A stretch of DNA of 64,000 bases from Psilocybe azurescens (GCA_023853785.1 JAJIRX010000804.1:1-64000), one strand, 5' to 3'. Positions 1 through 12,745 are shown, counted from the stretch's first letter. Translations and numbers: made by a program. The notes: generated from the sequence alone by a model not told the origin.

Positions 1-336
1 TTGCACAACAGTGGTTTGTGTTGGTTGATCATAACAAACAGGGTCTGTGAGGTGGCCGCCAACATTGTTTTGGTTTTGTTGTATGAGATGATCGTCGCGC
101 CCTCTACTTCAGACGATTCGGACGATGGAGATCTCTCCCTAACCTGGTGGACATACGATTGCACAGTGGACGATTGCACAACACTGGTTTGTGCTGGTTG
201 ATTATGACCAATAGAGTCTGTGAGGTGGCCGCCAACATTGTTTTGGTTTTGTTGTATGAGATGACCGTCGGTGCCCTCTACTTCAGACATTTCACACGAT
301 GGAGATCTCTCCCTAACCTTGTGGACGTATCCTTCT
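1..336. repeat. 173-bp tandem duplication inside coding tail
   Basis: Two copies of a ~173-bp unit (1-173 and 174-about 336). Both contain GAGGTGGCCGCC and the same acidic, Ser-rich coding tail on the - strand, including an RERSPS block. The unit does not divide by three, so the copies are not in the same frame. Confidence 0.75.
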
Positions 337-2001
337 TCGTCTGATTCACTGGCAGGCTCCATGGGAATCAAACTTGAGAAGGGTGGTGTGACATTGTCAG
401 GATCGTCGGTGGCCGGTTCGGAATATCCATCGAAAAGTCCAGCAGGATAGGCGGCTGCCGTTATGTGGCCCTTGCTCCTGGAAAGCGCTGTAAATTTGAA
501 GGGTATAACAAACTTGTCCTGACGCCTCCTCCACAGATAGAGTATTTTCTGTACTTCTTCTGCGCTATACTTTCCGGGCTCCTGCAAGACTATTCCCAGC
601 GGAAAGTATTTTTTATCAATGTATAACTTCCAACCATTTTGTACCATGAGCTTGTAGGGGACTCTGCCTTTTGGCCCTTTACCAAGCTCTAAAAATTGTG
701 AGCAATTGTCAAGGCAGTGCCGTTTTTGACATACCAAGATGCTTATTCCACAATGTTCTTACTATATCTCTCTGAATAACATGGGTTTCGGTTCCGTTTT
801 TGTTCAATATAGGTGGCGGAATCTGTGGCATTTTGGCGGCCGTATATGTGAGATCGGCGACCGTAAATGTTCTTGTTTTGATCACTTCAGGCTCGCATCC
901 GGGACCCCCCGATTAGGATTTTCAAGTCGTGCAATCTTCTTGGACCACCGAACAAAACCCTCCATTGCCAAGCTGTATGCCTCTGGCTCATCAATGTCAA
1001 ATGATAACATTCCTGATGGATCGTTATTTAGGCGCCCAGTGTGTCATATCTGTAAATCTTGTCTTGTTATTGTACTCGGAAAGCAAGTCAGTTGCAGGAC
1101 GAGCGTTGAAAAGCGCATGTTCCCATCTTTATCATAATGACATTCAAATGCCACTGTTCTCATTCTCATAGAATTAAACCGTGCCTTGTCCATTGCCCGT
1201 ATGATCTTGCTCCCATATTTATATGCATTCCTGATCGATGGGGAAGGATTAGAACAATAGACAATGGCTGATCAGAATGGCAACTATACTGACTGTGCTT
1301 GAACATCTCGGGGATGCCTCCTTTTTCCCATTCTTCCAGCTTAGGTTATTGGCTCTTCCTTTTTCTTCCTTGTTCATTCTTTTTCTGACAATTGATTTGG
1401 CGGCAGAATAAAATCGAATCCAATTTTTGCTACTACCGGCTTCCGATTGAGACATAGGCTCGATGCCGGCCGCCGCTTGTTCTTCCATATGCTCCCTCGC
1501 CAGCACTTTTTGCCTCTATCTCAATTTACGTCTTTTTTTTTTAGCGGACGTTATTAGTGAGCCATAACTAGTTTTGATATTAAATCCTGGAATTCGCATT
1601 GTTCTTTCAGTCGCCGCATTGTTCCTGAACCAGGTATAAATTTGCTGAACAATGTTAGTACGACTTTTATGAACCTATCTCAGCACCTACTCACTAATTT
1701 CTTCTTGTCCCACTGCTTAAGAAGCGTTGAATCCTTCTCCGTGTATTTTTTTGTAGGTTTCACCGAACACCGCCTTTATTAAAGGAACAACATTCTTTGC
1801 CACCCATCGTGACTTCTCTTTACGAGGTGCTGCTCGATAGCCGGCCAACATTTCGCGGCGAAGGATAGCTGATTCTTCATTCTTCCAGATTGACAGTCCA
1901 GGTGCTGCACAGGGCATCCTTGGATCATGCTGAGGATCTATTGCAGTTGTGGAATGCCCCACCTCTATCTGCACCGGTTGTCCATCCGGTCCCTCTGGCA
2001 T
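1..2001 (-). CDS. Expanded-family protein with WFRNN helix (3' end off window)
   Basis: Multi-exon gene read right to left from an ATG at 2001; it runs off the left edge. The first exon has a helical segment followed by W, E and Y residues, and a GTGAGT donor lies at about 1694. The next exon opens with a short helix containing WFRNN and a basic KKKRRK stretch, reminiscent of a homeodomain-like third helix. Later exons (about 1500-1250, 1190-740 and 680-1) include a block ending LWNKHLG, then a GKGPKGRVPYK segment and an acidic, Ser-rich tail. I recognise the layout from large repetitive protein families of mushroom genomes but know no function. Single-base frame changes occur near 1730 and 1100. 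The tail contains a 173-bp tandem duplication. Exon boundaries are approximate. It is clearly coding-like; its role is unknown. Confidence 0.5.
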
Positions 2002-4353
2002 TGTGGTAGGATGATGGTGAAATTGAAAAATGGCCCACAGTGACTCTGAAAATATTTTCGTCCAATTATATCCAATGCTGTAGATATGATTGAAAAATTA
2101 TAATGAAATAGCTGCACCGTCGGTAGCCGCTCCTGTAGTCTATTTGCGAATTAGTCTGTAGCAAGGTGCTGTCAACCGTCAGGCGTGCCAACACGCCCTC
2201 ACGATTGAGTATCTATTTTCATGGCCCTGATAAAGACCCTTGTAATAGGCCTGCGTCTGTGCACGAATCCTTAAGGCATCACTTTTTCCTTCTCCTTTAT
2301 TGTATCTCAACTTCTAGTGTCTCCCGGGCAACATGGTCTCAATATTTTACTTATTCTGCGGCAGCCGAATGATTCCCTTATGCAATTATACTGGCCTATT
2401 TCTGTGCACAAATTGTTAAGGTATCACATTTTCCCTTTCCTTTATTGTATCTTGACTTCTAGTGTCTCCCAGGCACCATGGCCTCAATATTTTACTTATC
2501 CTGCGGCAGCCGAATGATTCCCTCATGCACTTATACTTGCCTTCTGGTGTACTTATATCTTAATCACCGGTGTCTCCCGGGCGCCGTGGCCTCAATATTT
2601 TACTTACTATGCGGCAGCCGATGGCATTTAAGTACTTCAGTTATCATCCTTATATTCTTCCATGAACATTTGATATTCTGCCTCTGCTTGTGCCTTCTCC
2701 AACTCTTCTTTCTTTCTCTGTCTGGGTTCTGTCATTGTCGGCAATCAACATGCCACACAGTGATATGTACACACCTATATTTCCAAGCTTTGATTCGTAG
2801 GGTTTCCTTGTTCTTGTCTCGATAGCGGCCCTGAGCCTGACAATGTTTCTCCCGGTGTATGGCAGTTATTTCTGGAGGAAATTCTTTATGCCTATCATAT
2901 TGTTAGACCGTTCGTTGTCATTGCATCGGCTGAAGATTAACTTTTTAGCTCGTTTGCGAGCTTTAGCCCTCTCATTGTCAATGTTTCTGAAAATTTTCAT
3001 TGATTATTCAACACTGTGCAATGATAGAAGCAAATACCTGCGATAGTACTCCCGTTTTTGCTTAAGTTTTCTTGAATGAGAAACATCCAGGCCGTGTACG
3101 ACCTGGGGTGGCATATGACTGGGTGGCATATGACTGTAGAGGATAACTAACACAGTAACTTATAACATTCCACGCATTGCCTACATCGGCATTGTCCGAC
3201 AATAGCCAGCACTAAAGTCGAGATTCATGAAGTTCATATAACAGCTATGGTGGGCTCTGAATGACGGTAAAAACAGCAGTAAATCGATAGAATGACCTAC
3301 TCTTTTATATACCCAAAGTAAAATTGTTTTTTAGACAAGGGTTAATGTGCTTTCTAGTACACCCGAAATCACCACGAGAGGCGTCCATAACGGGCGTTCA
3401 AGTTGAGATTCATGAAGTTCATATTATGGCTGTGGTGCATACTCAATGACGGTAAAAATTAGCAGGATATCAAAAGAATGACCTGTTCTTTTGTATACTA
3501 AAGTTGAAAGAGTTTTTAGGCTAGTGTTGAAAACCATTTTTGGCCGGAGGTCAACCAAGATTTACAATGTTCCTCACGACCACAATCTGGTGACTTTCAA
3601 GGGTCCTTTTCAAACCAGCTCTTTCATGTCAAAATTTTTGTCAAGGTTATCTATTAGACGCTTCCTGACTATAATGCCAAAAATTTGGAACCAAACGAGC
3701 TGTATTTGCTATCGCAATGTCAGTTATATCTTTTGTAGAACACCCGAAATCACCACGAGAGCCATATTCTGTAATTTAACAATCTCCCCAAACCCTGGAA
3801 ATCTACGGAAATACATGTTTTAGAAACAGTATTTTTAGACGAATCTACTGATGTGGGCATCTATTCATGCCCTACAGCCAATATTTGTCTATCCAACATC
3901 TTGCAAATACGTTGATTCCATAATTCGAAGAAACAGACATGAAGGAGTAACGATTCAAATAAAAACGGCCGCGGCGATTGTAAGGGTATGAGTTATAGGT
4001 TCAATAAAAGCTACCCTATAGCACCTGTCGCCCGGGGAAGGCCAGTACCTTACGTTTTATGTTCAGGCGGAGGCCGCTTGGTCGGTCAAACAAGGAATAC
4101 AAAGAAATTACCTTATCAGGCGGCCGAAACTGTCTATTGTGCTCTTTCATTACTTCAATTAACAATGTTCAAATACGTAATTATAGATTGTATTAACAAC
4201 CAAAGTATTCAGCCTCTGGCATTCAACTATAACTCTTCTCATTATATTAAAAACTATATCTAATATACACTTTTGCCTTTATTGCTATCAGAGTATATTC
4301 CTTGAATTTCCATAGGTGTTTCGCGTGCAGAAGACAGTTGATGCCGATCTTTG
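2002..4353. other. Gene-free spacer with two repeat families
   Basis: No convincing gene. The forward open frames here are short, overlapping and follow the tandem repeats. It holds a 145-bp tandem repeat (2256-2640) and a second, ~185-bp direct repeat: blocks starting at about 3219 and 3404 share GAGATTCATGAAGTTCATA and a following ~100 bp. The phrase CACCCGAAATCACCACGAGA recurs at about 3361 and 3741. Confidence 0.6.
2256..2640. repeat. 145-bp tandem repeat, about 2.6 copies
   Basis: Copies start near 2256 and 2401, with a shortened third near 2546. Each contains GTGTCTCCC, CCTCAATATTTTACTTA (one mismatch in copy 1) and the palindrome CGGCAGCCG (2359, 2504, 2612). Confidence 0.8.
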
Positions 4354-5706
4354 TTATGCATTCTCCATTTCAATTATTGAATTGCAGTCGGAGGCCGCAT
4401 CCACACTGTCCGATAAAACCCCAACAATTTGATCCTCCTTCAAACGTTTTGAGGACTGGGCACGCGTGGACAAACGCCTACGCTTTTTAGTACGCTTGGA
4501 GGATGATATTGAATCATCTTCACTGGACGATGACCCTGGAGCAAACTCCTCTTCACTACCAACAGGATTGCATGCTACATTATTGCATGTATTTTTTCTT
4601 GCTTCGTATGCGATGAGAGGGTTCTGTAGTTGCAATGCCCGCCCCGGTGGATTCGCTTTACATGGTGCGGATGCCGGTTCAGATTGTCACTTGGATTTTC
4701 AAATTGTTTTGTGCGATGGCTCGACTCAGACATAGAGTAGTGGCTGGGATGATAAGGCTTCATACTAGGTGGTGGGGGCCGCGTTAACGATGTCCGACTG
4801 ACTCGTTGCCTTACACTTTGGCATGCATGAGCTTGTGGTGCGCTTTCGGATGTGTGAGCTAGTGGTGGGCGGCTTCCAGCATTATTAGATGGCGGTGGCC
4901 GTGTTGACAATTCGCGAGCCGGGGGGTGGCCAGCGGGGATTACTGGTAGGTGGCGGAGGCAACGCTGCCAATGTCTGACCGCTTGGCTGCCTTTCTAAAG
5001 TGTTTACTTATATGTTGTTTTGGTTATACCAACAGTGCTAACCTGTGATCATGCCGTGGCTGGTTTCCACTGATAGGATTAAATGTTTGACTGTCGGCGA
5101 CCGCTTGAGGGGCATCTCATTGTCCGGAGGCCGTGCGGCAGCAATGTCAGCATACGGCGACTGAACAAAAAACTTTTCATGATTATCGACAGTGTCCGAG
5201 GCACCCTCCGAAGTTGTACGAACATTATCCCGACGCCATGGGTATTTCTTGCTGTGAGGTCCACATGTAACCTCCCACATGTCTATGCTATTACCAGGTT
5301 GATAACAATGTTGAAACACTTCTTGTGGATTGACCAAGTCCATCTCCGCCTCGCCTCCTCTTGCCTCCATCATCTCGATTTCGGTTGGTCTTTGGAAGTG
5401 AAATTTAACGGATGTTCGTCCAAAGTTTGTGTTATCAGTGTTTTCTATGTCCACCCCTTCTATGGTATAAACATGTGTTAATAGTCTGAAATAATGTTAT
5501 GACTCACCACGAAATATAACTGGTACTCCAGGAATTTTTGTCTCCGAATTTTTGTTGGGGTCACTTGAGATTGTGACAGTCGATATTGGTACTTTGAAAT
5601 GTTCTTCCCAGCGAAGTTTCTCAAGAGCTCTCTCTAATATCATGGCCGCAGTCAAGCCAGGTATTTTGGTCGAAATGAGCAAAGTCGTTGTCTCGCCATT
5701 CTGCAT
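4354..5706 (-). CDS. Unknown Pro-rich protein, divergent from Zn2Cys6 copy A
   Basis: Starts at the ATG at 5706. Exon 1 runs 5706-5508, followed by a GTGAGT...TAG intron (5507-5460). Exon 2 is 5459-5043, followed by a GTTAGC...TTTAG intron to about 4995. A Pro-rich exon leads to a basic, Ser-rich C-terminus (KRTKKRRR near 4490) that could be a nuclear localisation signal. No domain was recognised. The frame breaks in a run of six C near 4924 and again near 4640; the first looks like a homopolymer indel. The start lies 209 bp from the start of the divergent zinc-cluster gene, so the two probably share a promoter region. A transposon passenger gene is possible because KDZ occupies the equivalent position next to the second zinc-cluster copy. 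Confidence 0.45.
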
Positions 5707-5779
5707 GATATGTTAGTGTTATGTACAAAGGATCAAATGACATTATATCATTGTCGATCGGTATTTAATTTGACTTTAC

Positions 5780-5915
5780 ATTCCGGCCGACCCGGTCACA
5801 TGACTTTATTGCGCGTTGAACTTCTCGCGGCGCCGAAATTCAACTATCTTTAAACACACACCATAGTCATCTGTTCATTCTAATCATCTTATTTCCTCCT
5901 TAATTTTCTATTACT
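5780..5915 (+). promoter_or_regulatory. Promoter block conserved between Zn2Cys6 copies A and B
   Basis: GGTCACATGA, then CTTCTCGCGGCG and a TTCAAC/TTGAAC element, are shared in order and similar spacing with 12866-13011, upstream of copy B. In copy B the core reads CGGCGCCCG (12915-12923), a CGG-N3-CCG palindrome; here one C is missing. Confidence 0.6.
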
Positions 5916-8314
5916 ATGTCTTCCGCGCTCATATTGGAAATCCACGAAAAACTCCGCATAATTACCGTTAACCAAGAAGACTATAAGCGTGGAGTGAAGC
6001 CTCTTTTCGAGCAACTAGTGAGTGTGCGGCGACTGTTGGAAAGCAGGATTAATAAATATGTTCGACAGAGAAAAGCACACCGTCTATATACTGTTGAGAA
6101 GCCGAACTCCCGGAGCCGCGTCAGGACCTTTGGTTCAAGGTCTACACACTTCTCAAGGAAGGCATAGAAAAGGGGCCAACTGGGAAGGATGTCCTCAGGC
6201 CACGATATGACCAGGTTTGGGAGGGCGGTTGTGAGGTTCAAGGACGAAGAGAGAAGAAAGAAGCAGATTGAGCAAGAACAGCGTTCGAAAGCGGCTCCGA
6301 CAGCTCGGAAAGGTAAGTGACTCTACGGACCTGTAGAGTCAAATTCATAATCCATACAGTGAACTCGCGTGGTGAAATGACCCCTGCCAAATCCGTGCGC
6401 ATAGATCTGTCCAGTCATCCTATTCGTGGGCTGCGATCTACCACAAGGGCGGTTGCCGCTCCTGACCAAGTACTTCGGATAGGGCCCCCAAGAAACGTCC
6501 ATCGGCCGCCGCTTCTGGCAACACAGCGACATCAGTCGTCAGTGATGTGGAGGAGGTCGATAAGCCCAAGAATAAAGGCAAAGCAAAGGCGGTTTCGAAG
6601 AGAACAGCAGCAAGAGCGGTAGATTCTACGGATACCGATGATGACGATATTATCATGATTTCAACGAAAAAATCAGAGACGACATCCCAAGCGAACAGTA
6701 AGTCTTTAATCTAGTGGAGTATGAAAAACTAATAAATCTTTACAATAAAAGTGAAAGCTCCCGCACTCGACCCTCCCAAGCAAAAGGTCAAACGGTGCCC
6801 CAGGCGACGACATCCCGTGTGGGCGGCCGCCAGCGTCACAGCCGCTCTTAAAGAACACCTCCCGTCCGGCCGCCATGGCGTCAGAACCAACTCCAAAGGC
6901 CGCGAAATTGGCAAAGAGAAGTTGGACGGAAGGGGAAGTTGTTTGCAGGTCGTGCATTCGAGCAGACAAGACGTGTCGCATCATGCCTGATAAGGACAAC
7001 GTGGGCCATGCATGCTTTGAGTGCAACCAGAAGAAGAAGAAGTGTCCGTTGGCAGCAACCTCAGTGCCTCATCTTGGGTACGGGACCATCGTCAACATGG
7101 AGATGGAAGAAGTTTTTGCTGGGAAAGAGCTTGACCCGGATGTTCCTGTAGGTAGGCGGGACCTCGAAGATCTTGAACGGCAGTATGCACAGCCGGAAGA
7201 TCTAGCGGGTGTCCTCATCAACCTCGTTATTGGAATCGCGTGTACTGAAGGACGAGAACGCGCACTTACGTTCAGAGATCAGGATTCTCAAAGCTCAAGC
7301 CGACTCTCAAACAATGTTTCTACAGCAGCGTCTTCCAGCAGATATGGCTCTCGTCGTCAAAGAGGCAATCGCACAGGCACTCCCCGCTTCTCGGCCTACT
7401 GTCCCGACCACGTCTTCTGTCCCTGCCCCGCCATCGGTCCCCGTCTCGTCATCGGTCCCCGCCCCGTCCTCTGTTCCCGCTCAACCAACTTTTGATATCT
7501 ACGCACCGGCGGCTGCCGTTTCAACACCTAGACATCACCGCAAGTCTGCCAGCCCAACAAAGCGCCGGCGTGAGGCAACCCCTCCGTCACCAGCTGTATC
7601 ATTACCTATGGCCACGCCTGAATACATACCACGCCTTCCTCCGCCCCGAACGACCCGCACAGCGCTTCGTATGTCTCTCCCTCCATCGTCAGAGGAAGAA
7701 TATTTTGAAGACGAACAAACAAGGGATGTTGGTGGCGATGTCGAGATTGGAGATGACGATCAGGATGACGACGACGCCCGTGGCGATAATACCGGCGGTG
7801 AACGCACGCGCGACGGCAGCGCCGAGATTGTAGATGACGAACAGGACGATGACGGCGCCCGTGGTGATAGACCCAGCGGCGAACACACGCGCGGCGGCGC
7901 CAATGATGGCAACAGCGGAAGTGCGAGTGACGGCAACCATGAAGGGCTGAGAGGAAAGGACCGTGGACCAGCGAACGTCGGCGACAACGAACGAGCAAGT
8001 GCAGGCGACCACGAAGGAGCAAACAACGGCAACCGCCTACAAACTGGCAACGGCAACCGTGAAAGAGCGAGCCACGGTGACCAGGCAGGCGCGAGCAGCG
8101 GCGACCATCGACAAGCCGGGGCGACGGCGACAGCAACATTGAGGGTGCTACCCGGGCGGACAGCGCCTCCAAATCCCTGGATGAAAGCAATGAAACACAT
8201 AGGGCAGGAAGTAAGTCTCAGGCTCCTGGAGATCGTGTGGGCCCATCCGACCTAAAACGCAAGGCCACCCCAAGTGGGTCTCACGAATCTCCCCTCGAAA
8301 AACATAAATTGTAG
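5916..8314 (+). pseudogene. Zn2Cys6 zinc-cluster protein with coiled coil (copy A)
   Basis: ATG at 5916; the first exon ends at a GTGAGT after FEQL. A second exon (about 6100-6310) carries WFKVYTLLKEGIEKG, and a third is basic. The zinc-cluster exon (about 6760-7230) has six cysteines spaced CX2CX6CX12CX2CX6C, within the Gal4-type Zn2Cys6 pattern, followed by a basic KKKK stretch. A helical, Leu-rich coiled-coil-like segment (7230-7300), a Ser/Pro/Val-rich linker and a low-complexity Asp/Gly/Asn repeat (7740-8110) follow. The end, LKRKAT...stop, matches copy B. Single-base frame changes near 6215, 7235 and 8120 break the reading frame, so it is either a pseudogene or contains sequencing errors. 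By family it would be a nuclear DNA-binding dimer; the target is unproven. Confidence 0.6.
7740..8110 (+). repeat. Low-complexity Asp/Gly/Asn-rich coding repeat
   Basis: Imperfect repeats of codons for acidic and Gly/Asn residues, e.g. DDEQDDDGARGD and GDNERASAGDHEGA. It holds CGGCAACCG at 8027 and 8051. A likely slippage-prone tract. Confidence 0.6.
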
Positions 8315-8702
8315 GAATACCACTTGCTCTTTTCTTGTTGCGACCTGGCGGCGGCCACTCCCATGCTGTATTATTCGTCGCCATTCCGCTCTGCTAGGTT
8401 TTGTGTTTCTTTTTTTGTCATCTGTTTTGTATTGCAACCTGGCAGCGGCCACTATACATGCTATGTTATTCGTCGTCATTCCGGCTCTGCCATGTTTTCG
8501 TCTTTTTTCCGTGGTTTATTATATCAGCACCTTGTATTTTGTCTACGCCGGGGCCCGTAGTAGTTTATAAATTGTTAGGCCCCTTTATTTGTACTATACC
8601 ATTTGCACACAAATATAGTGCTTGTCTTGACAGTGCTGGGAATCAGTAATAATACAGTGTCTCCCAAAAAGACTAAATGAAATTGAAATTATTTTAACGC
8701 AT
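8315..8702. other. 3' region between convergent genes, with ~100-bp tandem repeat
   Basis: Lies between the ends of Zn2Cys6 copy A (+) and the KDZ gene (-). Two diverged copies of a ~100-bp unit, each with CTGGC(G/A)GCGGCCACT and TATTCGTCG, start near 8345 and 8440. The hairpin at 8543-8560 follows. Confidence 0.6.
8543..8560 (+). terminator. 3' hairpin conserved between Zn2Cys6 copies
   Basis: Stem CTACG/CGTAG around a CGGGGCCCG core. The same hairpin occurs at 26891-26908, downstream of copy B. Its place 230 bp past the stop codon suggests a 3'-end or element-end signal. Confidence 0.45.
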
Positions 8703-11700
8703 TCAATCTGCGGTATCTATGTTGTGATAGTTGATGTTAGCCTTCTTGAACCTAACCTCAGAGACTCTCGCCAGCTCTGTCCACATTGCAATTTGTTCCT
8801 CTGCGTAGGCACGGTGTCCAGCTGACTGAATTTCTTCTTTATCTCTTCTCACTTGCCATCTTCCCGCCATATGCATATAAAATCTAACTGTCCAACCCAT
8901 TTCACGCCTTGTCAGATTCAATTCTTCGGTCCATCGATTTTTTGTGCTCTTGCACTGAGCCAGTTGACCCTATAAACTTCATCAATGTAAAAATTGGATC
9001 AGTAAGAAGGTATAAAGGACTGTCGTACATTCATTGTGGTAAGCGGCATCCGCGCCAGCCGTCGCTTCCCCATACTTGTGCTGCGTCGGCCGCCGCTCCA
9101 AAACCATGCCATTGTGTCGGAGCTCTGTCCGGGAGCATTTGGATCAACAACACGTTCACTTACCCTACAATGATTGCGTTCAAGGAAGGGGTACTGCTTG
9201 TCATGCTTTTCTAGGTCCTGCAATGATACCAACGTCCTCATAACCGACCTGTTGTGGTTGTACATTGCTCGATGTTGGCTTATTGTCCGGTTTAGAAGCT
9301 TGACTCCATCCCACGCCCTGGTATTTTTGAAACACTGTTGCGGCCCCTAACATTCTTCGCATAATGATAAGAAAGTTGGATTACCGATGTTCTGACCTGG
9401 TCCAGGATATCTTCAGCTTGTCCGGCGAATATCAAGCTCTGTTTTACAGAGACCTGCAATATTTCGTTTGTCTTCTGGTTCCAAATTACCAAAACCGGCA
9501 CCCGTAAATCGTGATGGGAACGGGAGGACTTGCCGCTCAGGGTCAGATCTTGAGATACCTGGAGTATCAACCTCCCGTTCAGGGCCCTCTTCTCCAGATA
9601 GGTCATCGTCAAGCACTTGGTACTGAGGATCATCGAGAGCATCAACAATGTGAGCTCCAAGAAAATCGTTTGCAGAGGTGCTGAAACTTTCAATTTGTCG
9701 TAGCACGGCGCGCCGCTTATTCACCGTATCCAACTTCTGGGCAGTGGTCGGCGACCGCGAGAGCTTTCTAACGTGTGCTCGCAGATTATACCTTACAAAA
9801 TGAGGATCAAATAGTAATACACAATGCTATCATCCACTTACATAGCTTCCTCCAATTTCAGTCCCATTGAAATCCATGCTGCTTGACCCGTGCGGCCTCC
9901 GGTAGTTAGCTCTGATAATGAAATGGACAATTCAATCTCTCGCCGACTTGGAGCTACAAAGCTGTCAATTGATACAAGGGTGGTGACCGCGAACAATGCC
10001 TACCCTTCGCAATCTTGTTTTTCATAACATCCATGGCTTTTACATCATCTTGTCGTTGATTTTCTGCTTTCTGAATTTGCTCTATCCACTTAGGTATCTC
10101 AGAAGCGGGGGCCGACTCTGTGAGGCCATCAAAGTACTCCTGGCTTTTTGCTTGCTGTAGTAATGCGCGATTATATTTCTTTGTAATTGTTTCAGCTGCC
10201 TTTTATCAGTGCACAAATTGGTCTTCAAATGAACACACACACCCATGTTGATAACTTTTTCCAGTTGTTATCTCCCATATGATCGTCTAAAATCTCAATC
10301 CGGGGTGAGACGCAGTGGCACTTACTGTGCTTCGAGAAATTTCATTCAATGTCGCCCAAAGTGTTTCCAGAATTTCACCATCGATTATGCCCACTCCAGG
10401 AATGTATGTCGTCGCCCATCTATAAAGACATTCTTCCTTGTGGCCGTGGACGTGAAACAGTCCAATAGCGCCAATAAGTGTTACGGCCTCCGGAAGATCC
10501 AACTTGCTTGATTTGTTGAATCGCTCGAATAGGTTGACATAGTATTGGCACATAATGTCGTATATGCAGAGAAGACAAGTTATGCCATGCATATGACTAT
10601 GCTTGATTGCCTGGCTGAGTGCATAATCCATAGACATCTGCTTTTGCCCTTCATGAAGTCAACGGCGCTTCCGAGACTAAAGCATCCATGCCTCACACAA
10701 GCCCATGCTCCAATGCCTCGACAGCGCTTACCGGGAGCCGCTTTGTCGCTTTCTTTATTTGCGTTATGATTATTGCATGTTGTTTTCTAGATTCCAGGGG
10801 AAGGAGATTTGTTAAGCTGTATTCATGTTGTTTTGGTTTCACACACCCTTGAGTATAATTTGTCGTTCTTGCTTGCTTCAGCTAGATGTTCCTGATAGGG
10901 AACGGGGTCTGCCATATATGCTTCGCCATTAGCAAGGTTAACATCGTCCCAATCATTCTTTTGTTTCAAGTGGTAAGCTTTGAAATTGCCATCCCCAACC
11001 AAACTACGGATATATAGGTCCTTGTCTGGATCTTCTCTCCAATTGCCTGGGAGATTTATGCCGGGTTGGGGACAAGCAGGACAAAACAAACCAAGCTTTG
11101 ATAGGTCTGACGCTTCGTAGTTATCCGGTGCAAATTTAGCGCAGTTATAGGTGCGGTCGGTGGCCGTGAGGGGCGGCACTCGACACTCCTGGAATGGATG
11201 CAGAGACGGCATCCGCGATTGCAGCACCGTGCTGGGTTGTGACGGGTATAACGGCTGAGTTCTCGTCACTGACCATCGCCGCCGATTTGTCTTCTGGACA
11301 TTCAGCATCATGACCACGCCCATAGATTTTCCATAGTTTGAGATTTCTGAATTGACGACTGACCCTTCTTAGCTCTCGATACCGATTTATAACGACCTTC
11401 GGGAATGCAGGGCATGTTAGGCGTCGAAGCTTTTGGTAATATTGGTATCCTGATGTTTTGCATTCTAAATTCGATAGACGGAAGTCTGTTAAGACCTGAA
11501 GAGTAAAAACAGTTCGGATGGTTTTAAAACTTGCGGGAAATAAGCCGAGTTTGAGATAATTGAGATCTTGAAGTGCGGTTGGTCCATGACAAGAGCAGTG
11601 AACCACAGGCAGATGGTGAATCCCACTGATATCGACAATCGTCACGAATGGATTATTGTAGGTATCATAGCGTGGTGGAAGGGGAAGTGAGTTTGGATGT

Positions 11701-12416
11701 GTCCCAGGAACCGGTATTTCAAACATTGGCTCTTGTCCTTCAGGTGGTTCGGCCCCCGCCTCCTCTTCTGCATCACCCCATTCATCTTCCTCAGAGACAG
11801 GCGGTGGCCGCTGATCGGACAAATGATGTTCCCCATCCTGTGTTGACGGACACCGGATGCCGCCATGTCCAAGATAGAGCTGTAGTCCTGTTTCCCATAG
11901 GGCTCCAACTTGAAAGAAATGTCCATTCCATTTGTCGGCAGCGATGATAAGGCAAGAGATTATGGGCCTCTGCACAGCACTGAGTGCATGTCATCCGGCC
12001 TCCGATACAATTCGCGACATCGCCATATTCCAGGCGAACTTCCACACCTTTGACATTCGCCAATGTGAGCCGGGGCTTCCATTTCTAACAATGTCTGCAG
12101 ATAAGATTTGCGTCGAGGTAACCACTCCACGAAGATAGTCGTTTTGAGATATTCCGCCGGAGCGTACATCAGGCAGAGCTTCGAGATTGCTCATCAACTG
12201 CTCGTCAGTAAGTCCCTCGTGGCTGAATGGTGAGTCTTCGATTGCAATTTCTTCGGGCAGAGCAAATTCGGGCAAAGGCCCACGTCTTCGTTCCTTTTGC
12301 ACTCTGCTCTTTCCCAACTTCTTTCTTCTTTTACCAAGACGAAGCCATGTCTCTTCTTCTGGGTCGCTATTTTGCTTGTCATCAGGATGTATAATTCGGG
12401 CACGACGTATTCCCAT
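8703..12416 (-). pseudogene. KDZ-superfamily transposase with CxC2 cysteine cluster
   Basis: Starts at the ATG at 12416 with a basic KRRKK N-terminus. The CxC2 region (about 12100-11830) shows ECQRC, GGRMTCTQCC and KWNGHFF...LYLGHGG. The segment around 11600-11400 (HHLPVVHCSCHG...LGLFP) continues the KDZ-associated N-terminal part. Then come LGLFCPACPQPGINLPGNW and the catalytic DDE-type core: VGDGNF (about 10985), YDIMCQY (about 10550) and HVHGHKEECLYRW...GIIDGEILETLW (about 10430-10350). The C-terminal helical region reaches the stop at 8703. KDZ elements are DNA transposons expanded in Agaricomycetes. Several frame changes within 250 bp of the CxC2 domain, and another near 10650, cannot be introns, so the copy is damaged or poorly sequenced. 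Element ends were not found. Confidence 0.85.
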
Positions 12417-12495
12417 TGTTGCTGAGTAAAGAGAAAGATGATTGCAGTGTACAACAACGATATCCTGATCTATGTGCAATTTTCCAAAATAAATG

Positions 12496-12745
12496 ATCCT
12501 TGGCACGGCTTTTTGAACTGACGTCACATAAGGCATGAGTGATCGATAATCCTTCGGTCCCCGCTTCACCAAACTGATATATACTTACTTCATCCGGAGG
12601 CCGCCTTGGCTAATTAATTGATCCTTGGCACGGCCTTTTAAACTGACGTCACATAAAGCATGAGTGATCGATAATCCTTCGGTCCCCGCTTCACCAAACT
12701 AACATATACTTACTTCATCCGGCAGCCGCCTTGGCTAAAAATGAT
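12496..12745. repeat. 125-bp tandem duplication upstream of KDZ
   Basis: Copies at 12496-12620 and 12621-12745 are nearly identical. Each contains CGGTCCCCG (12555, 12680) and a second palindrome whose centre differs: CGGAGGCCG at 12595 but CGGCAGCCG at 12720. Confidence 0.85.

Noticed and set aside
2166..2825. Overlapping + strand open frames
   Set aside because: They follow the 145-bp tandem repeat in shifting frames and have low-complexity hydrophobic content.
4575..4910. Separate Pro-rich protein
   Set aside because: Better explained as an exon of the 4354-5706 gene, entered through a one-base change in a run of six C.
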